Below the pieces are notes generated by a model. The model searched no databases. It saw only the letters and a list, made by a program, of their open reading frames with translations, and was not told the origin of the DNA. This document shows positions 18,530 through 27,724 of a DNA stretch of 64,000 nucleotides, one piece after another (within the stretch, counting starts at the first letter, position 1; every line of letters starts with the position of its first letter). Source of the DNA: JABDOU01 sp041609995 (GTDB lineage: Bacteria > Actinomycetota > Acidimicrobiia > Spongiisociales > SHLN01). The translations under genes and the position numbers were made by a program. The DNA lies in contig JBFIPU010000006.1 in the NCBI GenBank assembly GCA_041609995.1, forward strand, positions 1 through 64,000, read 5' to 3'.

Positions 18530-19378
18530 ATGAGGCTGCGAGCAATCGCCGGTTTGTTGACGCTCTCCCTGGCCGCGGGTGCCTGTGCCGGGGCCGGAGG
18601 TGATGGAGAACCGGTCGACGCGCCTGGAGCCGCCCAGCAGCTTCCAGCGACAGACGTCAGCGAGGAGATCCCCGACGAGGACCTCACCGATTCGACAATG
18701 ATCCCGACCACCACGCTGGCGAACTATCCCAGCTCGGAAGATGTCGACGTGCTCAACGTCGGCGCCGCATCCGCCTCCCCGGCCGCCTACCTGGACCGGT
18801 CGACCCAGATCGACGTCATCCAAGAGCTCGTCACCGCCCAGGTGCGCCATGAGTGGGACACCGTGTATGCGATGGCAACGCCCGCCAACCAGTCGATCTG
18901 CCCCCGCGACAAGTTCAACGAGCTGACCGGCGGCATGACACCGCGGGACGTCGAGGTCGCCTTCGGAGAGATGAAGATCTCGCAAGGCGCCGATGCGGTA
19001 TACGCGGACTTCGACCTGATCGCCTCGATAGATGAGCTGCCGATCGGGTTCAGGGTCGCATCGGCTCCCGAGTTGATGACCAACCGGGTTGTGCCCGAAA
19101 CCGACATCGAGAAGGTTCTCGGGGACCTGACCGCCGAAGGCGTACCGCACGAGATGCTGGTGGTCGAAGCCTATGGGATCGAGGGTGTGGCAGCGCACGT
19201 GGGAGGACAGATCCTCGCCATCGAAGGCGACCGGCTGATGATGGCCGAGAATCCGTGCCTCGTGGCCGAGTTGGCCTCCAAGACCACTGGTGGCCTCTCG
19301 ATGTGGGTCTACCCGGCGATCGAGGAAGACACCACCGGCGAAGCGGCCGCCACGGAAGGCGACAGCGCTCCTCAGTAG
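18530..19378 (+). CDS. Predicted lipoprotein of unknown function
   Basis: A 282-residue protein with a type II signal peptide: MRLRAIAGLLTLSLAAGAC, lipobox around Cys19. A Gly/Asp/Glu-rich linker follows, then a soluble domain from about residue 75 (YLDRSTQIDVIQELVTAQ) to 255 with two further cysteines (SICPRD, ENPCLV) that could pair outside the cell. I do not recognise the domain. An AGGA lies 8 nt before the ATG. It is divergent from the WS/DGAT gene and 22 nt upstream of the acyl-CoA dehydrogenase gene, probably as one transcript. Confidence 0.75.
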   Translation: MRLRAIAGLLTLSLAAGACAGAGGDGEPVDAPGAAQQLPATDVSEEIPDEDLTDSTMIPTTTLANYPSSEDVDVLNVGAASASPAAYLDRSTQIDVIQELVTAQVRHEWDTVYAMATPANQSICPRDKFNELTGGMTPRDVEVAFGEMKISQGADAVYADFDLIASIDELPIGFRVASAPELMTNRVVPETDIEKVLGDLTAEGVPHEMLVVEAYGIEGVAAHVGGQILAIEGDRLMMAENPCLVAELASKTTGGLSMWVYPAIEEDTTGEAAATEGDSAPQ

Positions 19379-19400
19379 GAGATCGTTTATCCTCACGTCC

Positions 19401-20588
19401 GTGAGTGACAACGAAGAATCCCTGGTCCGATCGACAGTCGAACAGCTGCTCGACGACCATCCGCCTGATTCGACGCCCGAACCCGAATTCTGGGGCGCCC
19501 AGTTCGATGCCGGCCTTGCCTGGGTCGATTTTCCCCAGGGGAGTGGAGGTCTGGGAGTCAGCCCTGCGCATCAGGCGCTCATCACCGGCATGCTCGATGA
19601 GGCGGGAGCTTCTCAACGCAATCGCTTCATCAACATTCTCGGCATCGGTATGGGGGCGCCGGTCATCAACACCTTCGGAACCGACGAGCAGAAGCAGATG
19701 TTGCGCCCCATGTTTGTCGTCGACGAGATCTGGTGCCAGATGTTCAGCGAACCCGGTGCTGGTTCCGACGTCGCCGCTCTCTCGACCCGGGCGGTCAAGG
19801 ACGGTGACGAGTGGATCGTGAACGGTCAAAAGGTGTGGACCACCCTGGGTCACCTGGCCAAGTGGGGGATGCTGGTGGCGAGGACCGACCCGGATGTTCC
19901 CAAGCACAAGGGGCTGACGTACTTCCTGGTGGACATGCAGGCACCCGGCGTCGAGGTCCGCCCTCTCCGTCAGATCACGGGCGAAGCGGAGTTCAACGAG
20001 GTGTATTTCACCGATGTGCGCATCCCCGACTCGATGCGGGTGGGAGATGTCGGTGACGGTTGGCGGGTGGCTATCGCCACGCTGATGAACGAGCGGGTCG
20101 CGATCGGGGGCAGTGTCACGCCGCGTGATTCCGGCTCGATCGGCGACCTCCTAGATGTGTGGAAAGAACGGCGGCCCGACGACCCGGCCAAGAAGGACGA
20201 GTTGATGAAGCTGTGGATCGAGGCGGAAGCGATGCGCCTCACAGCGATCCGCGCCGGCCAAGCCCGCCAGGCCGGCACGCCGGGCCCGGAAGGGTCCACC
20301 GGGAAGTTGCATTGGGCCGAGGCCAACAAGCGAATCTACGAGTTCGGCATGGACCTGCTGGGGGCCGACGCCATGCTCTACACCGACTACACCTTCCGCG
20401 TTCCGAGCGCTGAGCAGCGGCGGGACGACAAGGACATCAGGGAGAAGTTTCTGCGGTCCCGGGCCAATTCGATCGAGGGCGGCACGACCGAGATCATGAA
20501 GAACATCCTGGGTGAGCGTGTCCTGGGCCTGCCTGGGGAGCCGCGAGTCGACAAGGACCTTCCCTGGAACGAGGTGCCCCGGAGCTGA
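19401..20588 (+). CDS. Acyl-CoA dehydrogenase (FadE type)
   Basis: A 395-residue flavoprotein of the acyl-CoA dehydrogenase family: FSEPGAGSDVA in the flavin-binding middle domain, GQKVWTTLGHLAKWGMLVART, and the C-terminal RSRANSIEGGTTEIMKNILGERVLGLP stretch with the usual Glu position. It oxidises an acyl-CoA at the alpha-beta bond, passing electrons to ETF. Chain length or steroid preference cannot be read. The start is set at the GTG at 19401 because the longer frame runs through the lipoprotein gene. It follows that gene by 22 nt. Confidence 0.92.
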   Translation: MSDNEESLVRSTVEQLLDDHPPDSTPEPEFWGAQFDAGLAWVDFPQGSGGLGVSPAHQALITGMLDEAGASQRNRFINILGIGMGAPVINTFGTDEQKQMLRPMFVVDEIWCQMFSEPGAGSDVAALSTRAVKDGDEWIVNGQKVWTTLGHLAKWGMLVARTDPDVPKHKGLTYFLVDMQAPGVEVRPLRQITGEAEFNEVYFTDVRIPDSMRVGDVGDGWRVAIATLMNERVAIGGSVTPRDSGSIGDLLDVWKERRPDDPAKKDELMKLWIEAEAMRLTAIRAGQARQAGTPGPEGSTGKLHWAEANKRIYEFGMDLLGADAMLYTDYTFRVPSAEQRRDDKDIREKFLRSRANSIEGGTTEIMKNILGERVLGLPGEPRVDKDLPWNEVPRS

Positions 20589-20615
20589 CCGCGGGTTGGC
20601 GGCCGGACAGTGCCG

Positions 20616-21317
20616 TCAGCGCGGTGGGAGGATCTGCGGGACCAGTTGTCCGGCCGGGCCGATCAACTCGAGACCGGTGCCGAGACCGAGCGGTTCCTGA
20701 TTCACGACGATGATGCGGGCTCCGGCAGAGCGAGCCACCTCGATCAAACCAGCGGCCGGGTAGACAATGGCGCTCGTGCCCACCACGAGCATCGCGTCGG
20801 CGGCGGCTGCCGCCTCCTCGGCCGCCTCCCACACCGCCGATGGGAGCAGCTCACCAAACCACACGACGTCGGGACGCATCGCCCCGCCGCAAACAGGACA
20901 ATGATGCAGGCCGTCGCCGACCGGGTGCTGGGTATGGCCGCACCCGGCGTGACACCGATCCCTGTCGATTCTCCCGTGCAGATGCAAGACGGTCCGGGCG
21001 CCGGCCGCTTCCAGCAGCCGGTCGACGTTCTGGGTGATGTGCACCATCCCCGGCGCCGCGGCCAGCGCCCGGTGGGCGTCATTGGGCCGGGCCGTCCGTC
21101 CGGCCTCTCGGCGGGCGTTGTACCAGGCAATCACGGTTCTGGGATCAGCCTCGAAGCCTTCCGGGCTCGCCATGCGGGCGGGATCGACCCGGGCCCACTC
21201 ACCATCGGGATCCCGAAACGTGGCGATCCCCGATTCTGCCGAGAGCCCTGCTCCCGAAAAGGAAACGGGCCGGCGAGCGCCCGCCAGCCATTCGCGTGCC
21301 TCGTCGACGTCGGTCAT
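20616..21317 (-). CDS. cobB: NAD-dependent protein deacylase, sirtuin class III (CobB-like)
   Basis: A 233-residue Sir2 protein: GAGLSAESGIATFR (22-35), TQNVD (95-99), catalytic H114 in HLHG, and zinc cysteines C122, C126, C140 and C143. Y66 and R69 in WYNARR match the Tyr-x-x-Arg pair that lets class III sirtuins such as E. coli CobB and SIRT5 accept succinyl- or malonyl-lysine. It probably regulates acyl-CoA enzymes; an acyl-CoA dehydrogenase gene lies convergent next door. The start is the ATG at 21317; the longer frame overlaps the divergent gene. Confidence 0.93.
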   Translation of the reverse strand: MTDVDEAREWLAGARRPVSFSGAGLSAESGIATFRDPDGEWARVDPARMASPEGFEADPRTVIAWYNARREAGRTARPNDAHRALAAAPGMVHITQNVDRLLEAAGARTVLHLHGRIDRDRCHAGCGHTQHPVGDGLHHCPVCGGAMRPDVVWFGELLPSAVWEAAEEAAAAADAMLVVGTSAIVYPAAGLIEVARSAGARIIVVNQEPLGLGTGLELIGPAGQLVPQILPPR

Positions 21318-21374
21318 GGGTGGCAGGATACGACCCCCGATCGGCCCGGCCGGCGGTGGCGGTATCGTGGCCGC

Positions 21375-21824
21375 GTGCGCAAGGCGGTCCTGTTTCGATC
21401 GGTGTTGCGGTTCCTGGATCAAGGAGCCGAGGTGGTGGAGGCGGTATACATGTGGAAGCGACATCGGCTCATGGTTCCCTTTACGGTCGCGACCTTTCTC
21501 GGGATGGTGTTCGTCGCAGGATGGGCAGGATGGGAGGACTGGGCCACCCGCATCGTGATCGGACTGGCCGCCGGCGCGATCGCCGTAATGGCCTCCACGG
21601 ACTACAAGGTGTTGGCACGGACTTCGCAGGGAACCTTTCTCTACGACGCCAGCCGCTTTCGGCAGGTGGCAATCGGCAGCCCGGATCGCTTGCCGGCCGA
21701 CGTCACGATCGAGCCCTTCGGTGGAACCGTCCTGGCCACCGACTGGGCGGTGGGTGATTCGATCTACACCGTGCCGAAGTCGTCGGAGTCGGCCATGGGT
21801 CGCATCGCCGGTCAGGAAACCTGA
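21375..21824 (+). CDS. Small membrane protein of unknown function
   Basis: A 149-residue protein from a GTG at 21375, chosen because the longer open frame is antisense to the sirtuin gene. It has two hydrophobic segments (VPFTVATFLGMVFVAGWAGW and IVIGLAAGAIAVMAS), then a soluble beta-rich region (TSQGTFLYDASRFRQVAIG). This resembles small actinobacterial proteins with two N-terminal helices and a PH-like tail, but I cannot name the family. Its 3' end overlaps the convergent serine-protease gene by 13 nt. Confidence 0.65.
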   Translation: MRKAVLFRSVLRFLDQGAEVVEAVYMWKRHRLMVPFTVATFLGMVFVAGWAGWEDWATRIVIGLAAGAIAVMASTDYKVLARTSQGTFLYDASRFRQVAIGSPDRLPADVTIEPFGGTVLATDWAVGDSIYTVPKSSESAMGRIAGQET

Positions 21825-22564
21825 CTCGGCTCGATCGCCAGCATCGAGGTTTCAGGGTCGCAGCTGATTGCGCCGGAACCATCGGCATGCAGCGACAGGA
21901 AGTCTTGAATCTCGACGCTGGATGTCGCCCACGTCGATTGGCCATCCTCGCCCGTGGCGAAGACGATCCCGATCAGCTGATCCTCCTCTGTGTATACACC
22001 GGCTCCGGAATCGCCGGTGGCGGTGGATGCCTCGAGTTCGTACCCCAGCCGTTGGTGCCTGGCCGTTCCAAGCACTTCTTCGATGGAGAGGTACACGACG
22101 GTCTCGACGCGGTAGTGCACGGTTCCCGATGCCACCCCGCCCACAATGAGCCCCTCGGCCCCCATCTCCGCATTCGCCAGAGCGACGGGCGGGACATCGG
22201 GCCACGGAACCCGCAGCAAGGCGAGGTCGCGGCGCAGGTCGACCTCCACGACCTGCGCCGGCAGGTCATCCCCGCCGGCTAACGACACGTCGATTGCGTC
22301 GGCGCGGGCCACGAGGTGGGCAACCGTGAGCACCAGCCCGTCGCCTATGGCGATCCCGGACCCGGAGCGGCCGGCGGCATGGCCGCACCCTTCCGTCACG
22401 AGTCGAACGGCCCGTAGCGCGGGATCGAGGGCGGGCGACCTTCCTTGGCGGGTACTGACCAATTCGGCCATCCCGCACCCCGTGACCGCGATTGAAAGCA
22501 GCAACAACAGCATGGTCAGACGGGTCGTTGTTGGCGGACATCGGTCGGTGCTGGCGGGAGTCAT
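21812..22564 (-). CDS. Lipoprotein trypsin-like serine protease
   Basis: A 250-residue protein with an N-terminal signal and lipobox (SIAVTGC, Cys30). The chymotrypsin-fold triad is H83 (LTVAHLV), D113 (RRDLALLRV) and S186 (ATGDSGAGV). Lipidation would anchor it outside the cytoplasmic membrane. There is no PDZ domain, unlike DegP/HtrA, and the substrate is unknown. It is divergent from the TRAP transporter operon, with only 47 nt between starts, so the two may share a regulatory region. Confidence 0.88.
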   Translation of the reverse strand: MTPASTDRCPPTTTRLTMLLLLLSIAVTGCGMAELVSTRQGRSPALDPALRAVRLVTEGCGHAAGRSGSGIAIGDGLVLTVAHLVARADAIDVSLAGGDDLPAQVVEVDLRRDLALLRVPWPDVPPVALANAEMGAEGLIVGGVASGTVHYRVETVVYLSIEEVLGTARHQRLGYELEASTATGDSGAGVYTEEDQLIGIVFATGEDGQSTWATSSVEIQDFLSLHADGSGAISCDPETSMLAIEPSQVS

Positions 22565-22611
22565 ATGTTGTAACGTGAGGACGCTACCAGCGAGGCGACA
22601 GAGGAAGTCGA

Positions 22612-23328
22612 TTGAGCGACAACGAGCCCGAGCCCGACGTCACCACAGCCGCCGAGGAACTGCTCGAAGACCTCACTGCGGCGCATGAGGCCCAGCCACT
22701 GGAGGTCCCCGGTGGGTTGCCAGGATTGCTCTACCACACGCGAAGGCTGATCGAGGGAATCACCGAGATCACCGGCAAGGCGTCCTGGGTGCTGGCGTGG
22801 GTCGTGTTCATTCTCGGATTCTTCAACGTCGTCACCCGCTACGTCGCCCGGTTCATCGAGCGCGACATCATCGTCGGCGAGGTGTTCGATCTCCAGTGGA
22901 TGCTGTTCGGGGCGCTGTTTCTGCTGGGCCTCAACTACGGCGTGCGGGAAGGAGTCAATCCCCGAATCGATTTCTGGTGGGCGAACTTCTCGAACAAGAA
23001 GAAGGCAGTGATCGACCTTCTGGTCCACACCTTCCTGTTCTTGCCGTTTCTGGTGATGGCGTTGAAGACCCTGTGGAGCTGGTCCCTGTCCGGCATGGGC
23101 CGCTCGATCGACGGCACGTGGTCCACGTGGAGGGTGTGGGAGATCTGGGAGCAGTCGACTGACGCCGGCGGGCTCCCCCGCGGGCCCATCAAGTTGTTGA
23201 TCCTCATCGGCTTCATCCTGATGGCCAGCCAGATCGTCGCCGAAATCATCAAGCAGATACTGGTGCTGATGGATCGGGAGGACCTGGCCGGGGTAGCGGC
23301 TCACGAAGCTCCGTTGCGCGTGGAATAG
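22612..23328 (+). CDS. dctQ: TRAP transporter small permease subunit (DctQ)
   Basis: A 238-residue protein with four predicted membrane segments (about 58-78, 93-115, 132-152 and 193-213) and the DctQ-type VTRYVARFIERDIIVGEVFDLQWMLFGALFLLGLNYGVREGVNPRID-like middle, shortened here to its ends. DctQ pairs with DctM for sodium-driven uptake. The start is a TTG with GAGGAAG upstream; no ATG or GTG fits. It is the first gene of the operon, 3 nt before dctM. Confidence 0.9.
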   Translation: MSDNEPEPDVTTAAEELLEDLTAAHEAQPLEVPGGLPGLLYHTRRLIEGITEITGKASWVLAWVVFILGFFNVVTRYVARFIERDIIVGEVFDLQWMLFGALFLLGLNYGVREGVNPRIDFWWANFSNKKKAVIDLLVHTFLFLPFLVMALKTLWSWSLSGMGRSIDGTWSTWRVWEIWEQSTDAGGLPRGPIKLLILIGFILMASQIVAEIIKQILVLMDREDLAGVAAHEAPLRVE

Positions 23329-23331
23329 CCG

Positions 23332-24738
23332 ATGGATCTCGGCGTCGCGCTGTCCCTGGCGATGTTCGCCATCTTCCTCGCGCTCATTCTGATCGGCTAC
23401 AACGTTGCTTTCTCGTTCGCCGCCACTGCCTTGTTGTTCTCGTTCATCGGCGACCTGGCGGGCGTATTCGATCCGACCTCGCTCAATGTGCTCCCGGGCC
23501 GGTGGTTCGGGGCGGTTTCGGATCCGACGCTTCTGGCGGTCCCGTTCTTTGTCTTGATGGGCGCCATCCTCGAACGATCGGGGCTGGCGGAACGATTGCT
23601 CACGGCGATCGGCATGGTGCTCGGGCCTCTCAAAGGCGGGGTCGCCGCGGCCGTCATCCTGGTCGGAACGTTGTTGGCGGCGGCCACCGGGGTGGTGGCG
23701 GCGACCGTCATCGTCATGGGCCTGCTGTCGCTCCCGGCGATGGTGCGGCTTGGATACGACCACAAGCTGGCCACCGGTGTCATCATCGCCTCGGGCACCC
23801 TGGCCCAGCTACTGCCACCCAGCCTCGTGCTCATCTTGCTCGCCCAGCAAATGGGGGTCGGGATCCTGGGGTTGTTCGCCGGTGCCTTGCTACCCGGGCT
23901 GCTGCTCAGCGGCCTGTATGTCTTGTACGCGGTTGGCATCTCGTATCTACGCCCCGGGGTCGGTCCGGCGATGCCTGCCGAAGAGCGGTCGTTGACGGGC
24001 AAGGTGCTGGCGCTCGAGGTCCTTTTTTCGGTCGTTCCCATCATCTTGCTCATCGTCGGAGTGCTGTTCTCGATCTTCCAGGGAATCGCCACCCCGTCAG
24101 AGTCGGGGGCAGTGGGGGTCTTTGGAGCTCTGCTCCTGGCGGTGCTGGCTTACCAGTTCGACAAGGTGCTCGTCCGGGCGGGCGCCACCCACGTCGTGCC
24201 GACGTGGAGGCTGACTCCCAAAGCGCTGAAGGAGGCGGCGAGATCGACTGCCAATGTCAGCATCCTCGTCATGACACTGCTGTTCGCATCGTCGTTCTTC
24301 TCGTTGATGTTCTTGCGGCTCGGAGGCTCCGACGCGACCGCCAGCTTCCTCGCCAGTATCGGCGGGGGAAAACTCGGCTTCGTGGTCGTGGCGATGATCG
24401 CCGTCTTCCTCCTCGGAATCAATCTGGAGTTCCTGGAGATCACCTTCATCGTGGTGCCCATTTTCCTGCCGGCGATGGATGCGCTCGGCTTCACGATCCA
24501 GGAAAAGATCTGGTTCACCGTCTTGATGGCCGTCAACCTCAACATGGCGTTCATCTCACCACCCGTCGGCTTTTCCCTGTTTTACCTACAGAGCGTTGCG
24601 CCGCCCGAAGTGAGGACCGGAGATATCCACAAGGGCGCGATTCCTTTCATGGTTCTGCAGGGGGTGGCTCTCTTGTTGCTCGGGTTCTTCCCGGGAATCG
24701 TACAGGCGTCGTTCGACCTGTTCGTCCCGGGTGGGTGA
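23332..24738 (+). CDS. dctM: TRAP transporter large permease subunit (DctM)
   Basis: A 468-residue permease with twelve or so hydrophobic segments and DctM family motifs: VPFFVLMGAILERSGLAERL early, the GTLAQLLPPSLVLILLA loop, ATPSESGAVGVFGALLLAVL in the middle and NLNMAFISPPVGFSLFYLQ near the end. It forms the sodium-coupled transport domain. The ATG comes 3 nt after the dctQ stop, so translation is coupled. Confidence 0.95.
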   Translation: MDLGVALSLAMFAIFLALILIGYNVAFSFAATALLFSFIGDLAGVFDPTSLNVLPGRWFGAVSDPTLLAVPFFVLMGAILERSGLAERLLTAIGMVLGPLKGGVAAAVILVGTLLAAATGVVAATVIVMGLLSLPAMVRLGYDHKLATGVIIASGTLAQLLPPSLVLILLAQQMGVGILGLFAGALLPGLLLSGLYVLYAVGISYLRPGVGPAMPAEERSLTGKVLALEVLFSVVPIILLIVGVLFSIFQGIATPSESGAVGVFGALLLAVLAYQFDKVLVRAGATHVVPTWRLTPKALKEAARSTANVSILVMTLLFASSFFSLMFLRLGGSDATASFLASIGGGKLGFVVVAMIAVFLLGINLEFLEITFIVVPIFLPAMDALGFTIQEKIWFTVLMAVNLNMAFISPPVGFSLFYLQSVAPPEVRTGDIHKGAIPFMVLQGVALLLLGFFPGIVQASFDLFVPGG

Positions 24739-24806
24739 TGGGAGTGCCCGTGATATTCATGCCGCCGATCCGCTAGAAAGAAGTGCAACAAGCAGGAGGA
24801 ATCCAA

Positions 24807-26048
24807 ATGAACGAGAGTCCAGCGAGTTCAACAGCCGCCGCCGAAGAGGAACACCCCGACGCCGGGGTGAGCAGACGAAAATTCATCCAGACCGGCGTGG
24901 GTGTGGCCGGGTTCGCCGCGGCGGGCTCGTTTCTGGCCGCGTGCACGACGGAGGAGACCGGGGGCAACGGTGGAACGGACACCACGGCCACCACCCTGGC
25001 CGACGACATCACTGAGACAACGGAAGTCATCCTGTCCCAGTCCGACCTTCCCGAGGTCAGTTGGGAAATGGCCACCAGCTGGCCTGGCTCGCTGATCGGC
25101 ACGATCGGAGCGGGTGCCCAGATTTTCGCCGACGAGTTGGCCAAGATGACGGGTGGGAAATTCACGATCACCCCGCGTGTGGCCGGTGAGATCGTGGGTG
25201 GTCTCGAAGTCCTGCCGACCGTACGCGACGGCGGTGTGCAAGCCGGGCACACGGCTTCGTATTACTACGTCGGTCTGAGCCCGGTCACCCAGTTCGGCAC
25301 CGCGGTTCCATTCGGGCTCACGTCCCGCCAGCAGAACGCCTGGCTGTACGAGGGCGGGGGCCTGGAGGTGCTCCGCGAGTTTTACGCGGATGAGTTCGGG
25401 CTCATCCAGTTTCCGGCGGGCAACACCGGTGTCCAGATGGGTGGCTGGTTCACCAAGGAGATCAACTCGGTGGCCGATCTGCAGGGCCTGAAAATGCGAA
25501 TCCCCGGGTTGGCCGGTCGCACCTTCAACAACCTCGGTGCCGAGCAGGTAACAGTTGCGGGGGGCGACATCGTCGCATCGATCGAGACGGGGGCGATCGA
25601 CGCCGCCGAATGGGTCGGACCCTATGACGATGTGATCCTGGGTATGACCCAGCTCGGCAGCCAGCTGTTCTATTACCACCCCGGGTGGTGGGAACCGGGT
25701 TCGAGCCTGGAGGTCCAACTGCCGTTGACGCTGTGGAACGAGTTGCCCGAGGAGTACAAGGCAGCAGTGGAGAACGCGGCCAAGGCCGCCAACATCGGGA
25801 CGATGGCCAAATACGACGTTCTCAACTCTCAATCCTTGCCGGACATCAAGCAGGTAGCCGAGATCCGGGAGTTCCCCGAAGACGTCCTCACTGCCTTCAA
25901 GACGGACTTCGAAACCGTGCTCGATGATGTGGCGGCGACCGACGCCAGGTTTGGCGACATCCTGACCCCTTGGCGTCAGTTCCGTGATGCCATCCAGGAG
26001 TGGCACTCTCTCGCCGAGTCGTCGATGTTGCGAGCCGCCCTCCTCTGA
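24807..26048 (+). CDS. TRAP transporter substrate-binding protein, TakP-like (Tat-exported lipoprotein)
   Basis: A 413-residue solute-binding protein. A twin-arginine signal (SRRKFIQTG, R23 and R24) ends in the lipobox LAAC at Cys46, so it should be exported folded and lipidated. The mature part has the TakP/DctP5 features MATSWPGSLIGTIGAG near its start and GAIDAAEWVGPYDD. TakP-type proteins bind 2-oxo acids or other carboxylates with a cation. The ATG at 24807 has an ideal AGGAGGA six bases upstream and replaces a GTG eight codons earlier. It is the last gene of the operon before a hairpin. Confidence 0.92.
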   Translation: MNESPASSTAAAEEEHPDAGVSRRKFIQTGVGVAGFAAAGSFLAACTTEETGGNGGTDTTATTLADDITETTEVILSQSDLPEVSWEMATSWPGSLIGTIGAGAQIFADELAKMTGGKFTITPRVAGEIVGGLEVLPTVRDGGVQAGHTASYYYVGLSPVTQFGTAVPFGLTSRQQNAWLYEGGGLEVLREFYADEFGLIQFPAGNTGVQMGGWFTKEINSVADLQGLKMRIPGLAGRTFNNLGAEQVTVAGGDIVASIETGAIDAAEWVGPYDDVILGMTQLGSQLFYYHPGWWEPGSSLEVQLPLTLWNELPEEYKAAVENAAKAANIGTMAKYDVLNSQSLPDIKQVAEIREFPEDVLTAFKTDFETVLDDVAATDARFGDILTPWRQFRDAIQEWHSLAESSMLRAALL

Positions 26049-26061
26049 TCGCAACTACCGG

Positions 26062-26089
26062 AAGCGGGTGGGTGTGTGCCCACCCGCTT
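26062..26089 (+). terminator. Perfect hairpin after the TRAP operon
   Basis: Arms 26062-26072 and 26079-26089 form a perfect 11-bp stem, AAGCGGGTGGG with CCCACCCGCTT, around a TGTGTG loop. There is little T-run after it. It begins 13 nt after the binding-protein stop and ends 8 nt before the ATG of the ASCH gene. It may end the operon or, in readthrough RNA, mask the ribosome site of that gene. Confidence 0.65.
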
Positions 26090-26097
26090 GCCTGGCA

Positions 26098-26706
26098 ATG
26101 CGCTTCACCAAGGAGTACTGGCCCGGCATAGCCGAAGGATCGATCAGCGTCGCCTATCGACGCTGGAAGCGGCCCACGGTGGTGGCGGGTCGCGTGTATC
26201 GCACCGGAGGGGGGCGCGTCGAAGTCACGAGCGTTTCCATCGTCGACCCGGAATCGATCACCGATCGTGACGTCCATGCCACCGGCCACCCCTCGGCGGA
26301 GCACATTCGAGCGCAGTTTCGCGGTGACCCGTCGTGGCCGGTCTACCGGGTCGAGTTCACCAGGCTCAGTGAGCCCGACCCCCGTCAGGTTCTGGCCGAT
26401 ACGGATGATCTGAGCTCATCAGACAGAAACGAGATCACAGAGAAGCTGGCACGGCTCGATCGGGCGAGCAGGCACGGGCCATGGACTCGCTCGACGCTCG
26501 AGCTGATCGCCGCCCATCCCGAGGTCAGGGCTCCCGACCTCGCCCGGATGGTGGGCAGAGAGACGCAGCCCTTCAAACGCGACGTACGCAAGCTGAAGAA
26601 CCTCGGTTTGACGCTGAGCTTCAACCCCGGCTACCGGCTCTCGCCCCGGGGAGCGGCGTTTCTCGGCGTCCCGTTCGGATCGTCCGGCGGTGGGGCTCAG
26701 GGATAA
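26098..26706 (+). CDS. ASCH-like domain fused to a winged-helix domain
   Basis: A 202-residue protein. The N-terminal 90 residues (MRFTKEYWPGIAEGSISVAYRRW, then VVAGRVYR, with WPVYRVEF near residue 80) look like an ASCH/PUA-type RNA- or nucleotide-binding domain. The C-terminal 85 residues (TLELIAAHPEVRAPDLARMVG, RDVRKLKNLGLTLSF, GYRLSPRGAAFL) look like a winged helix. The start is the ATG at 26098; no good ribosome site is seen because a hairpin lies just upstream. It follows the TRAP operon on the same strand and could regulate it, or could simply be the next transcription unit. Confidence 0.75.
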   Translation: MRFTKEYWPGIAEGSISVAYRRWKRPTVVAGRVYRTGGGRVEVTSVSIVDPESITDRDVHATGHPSAEHIRAQFRGDPSWPVYRVEFTRLSEPDPRQVLADTDDLSSSDRNEITEKLARLDRASRHGPWTRSTLELIAAHPEVRAPDLARMVGRETQPFKRDVRKLKNLGLTLSFNPGYRLSPRGAAFLGVPFGSSGGGAQG

Positions 26707-26758
26707 GAGGCCCGGTCGGACGAGGACGGGTCCGCTCTGAGGCCGAGGTGGGCGTGGA

Positions 26759-27724
26759 TCATTGGCGTGGCTCGTCGTCGGTATGGTCTGTGGCATAGAG
26801 GGCCCAGGCCAGACCATCGTGCTCCGCCGCCACCCCGAGCTGCCAACCCGAGGCCTGTCGCGGGTGTCCCCAAAGCAGCCAACGCCCCGTGTTCGTGAAG
26901 GACGACAACTCGTGCGGGCCGACATCGAGCAAGGTGGCCGCCGCGAACCAGGCATGGGATCTGCCCACCGGACTACCTCTCCGCGTTCCGTAAGCGCCGC
27001 CGCTGGCGGCGGCCCAAGCCATATGCGACACGGCGGTCGCCAGCGCCACCTCGGCCCCGATGGCGGTGTCTGTTCCCAAGGCATGGATGGCGGCCTCTGC
27101 CGTGCCCTTGATGGCGGTCACGCCGGCGGCTCCATTCGACTGGTCGACCCAGGGGCGGACGAGCTCGTAGAGAGCATCCTCAGACTCGACGTCGTCCAGC
27201 CCTTCGCGGTCGCCGGCCAGCTCGAGCGGTTCCATGGGCACGGGGGGCGGGGTCGGAAAGTCGGCGCCGTCGGGCCGATACACCGCCGGTGGATAGGAGG
27301 CCTCCCAACTCTCGGGAGCCAGGGGAGTCACCAGAGGCGACCCGTCTGATTCACGCGGGTCGACTTCATCGTCGCGCAGCGCCCGTTCGTGAGCAACCAT
27401 CATGCGGACCCGACCAGGCTCGAGCCACGGCTCCAGCTCGGACCAGTTGTGGGTCGAGGCCATCACCTCCCACAATGGTCCCAGCGTGTTGCGGCCCGCC
27501 CCCTCCTCGACGACCGATGCGGCGAGCGGGGCCGGGGCTTCCAACGCCATGCGATACTCGACATACTGGGTCACGCCGCCGAGCTGCTTCCCGCGTTCGA
27601 TCGCATCCCGGCACCGGATGCCGGCCTCGAGGACCTCGGCCCATTCGCGATCTTTGACGCGCAGGTCCACGTAGCGAAGCAATCCGGCGATGTCGCTGGC
27701 CTCGACCAGCTCTGAGAGGTCCAT
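26759..27724 (-). CDS. Conserved actinobacterial-type protein of unknown function
   Basis: A 321-residue soluble protein, Ala/Glu/Pro-rich, with no signal peptide or membrane segment. A helical N-terminal half (ASDIAGLLRYVDLRVKDREWAEVLEAG) is followed by a Pro-rich linker (FPTPPPVPMEPLEL) and a C-terminal domain with GRSHAWFAAATLLD and GRWLLWGHPRQASGWQLGVAAE. I do not recognise the family with certainty. It is coupled to the DEAD-box helicase gene, either from a GTG at 27727 (GTGA overlap) or the adjacent ATG at 27724. Confidence 0.7.
   Translation of the reverse strand: MDLSELVEASDIAGLLRYVDLRVKDREWAEVLEAGIRCRDAIERGKQLGGVTQYVEYRMALEAPAPLAASVVEEGAGRNTLGPLWEVMASTHNWSELEPWLEPGRVRMMVAHERALRDDEVDPRESDGSPLVTPLAPESWEASYPPAVYRPDGADFPTPPPVPMEPLELAGDREGLDDVESEDALYELVRPWVDQSNGAAGVTAIKGTAEAAIHALGTDTAIGAEVALATAVSHMAWAAASGGAYGTRRGSPVGRSHAWFAAATLLDVGPHELSSFTNTGRWLLWGHPRQASGWQLGVAAEHDGLAWALYATDHTDDEPRQ

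Noticed and set aside
22561..23763. A 400-residue minus-strand frame rich in Asp, Glu and Arg
   Set aside because: It is opposite dctQ and dctM; the composition is the mirror of hydrophobic codons.
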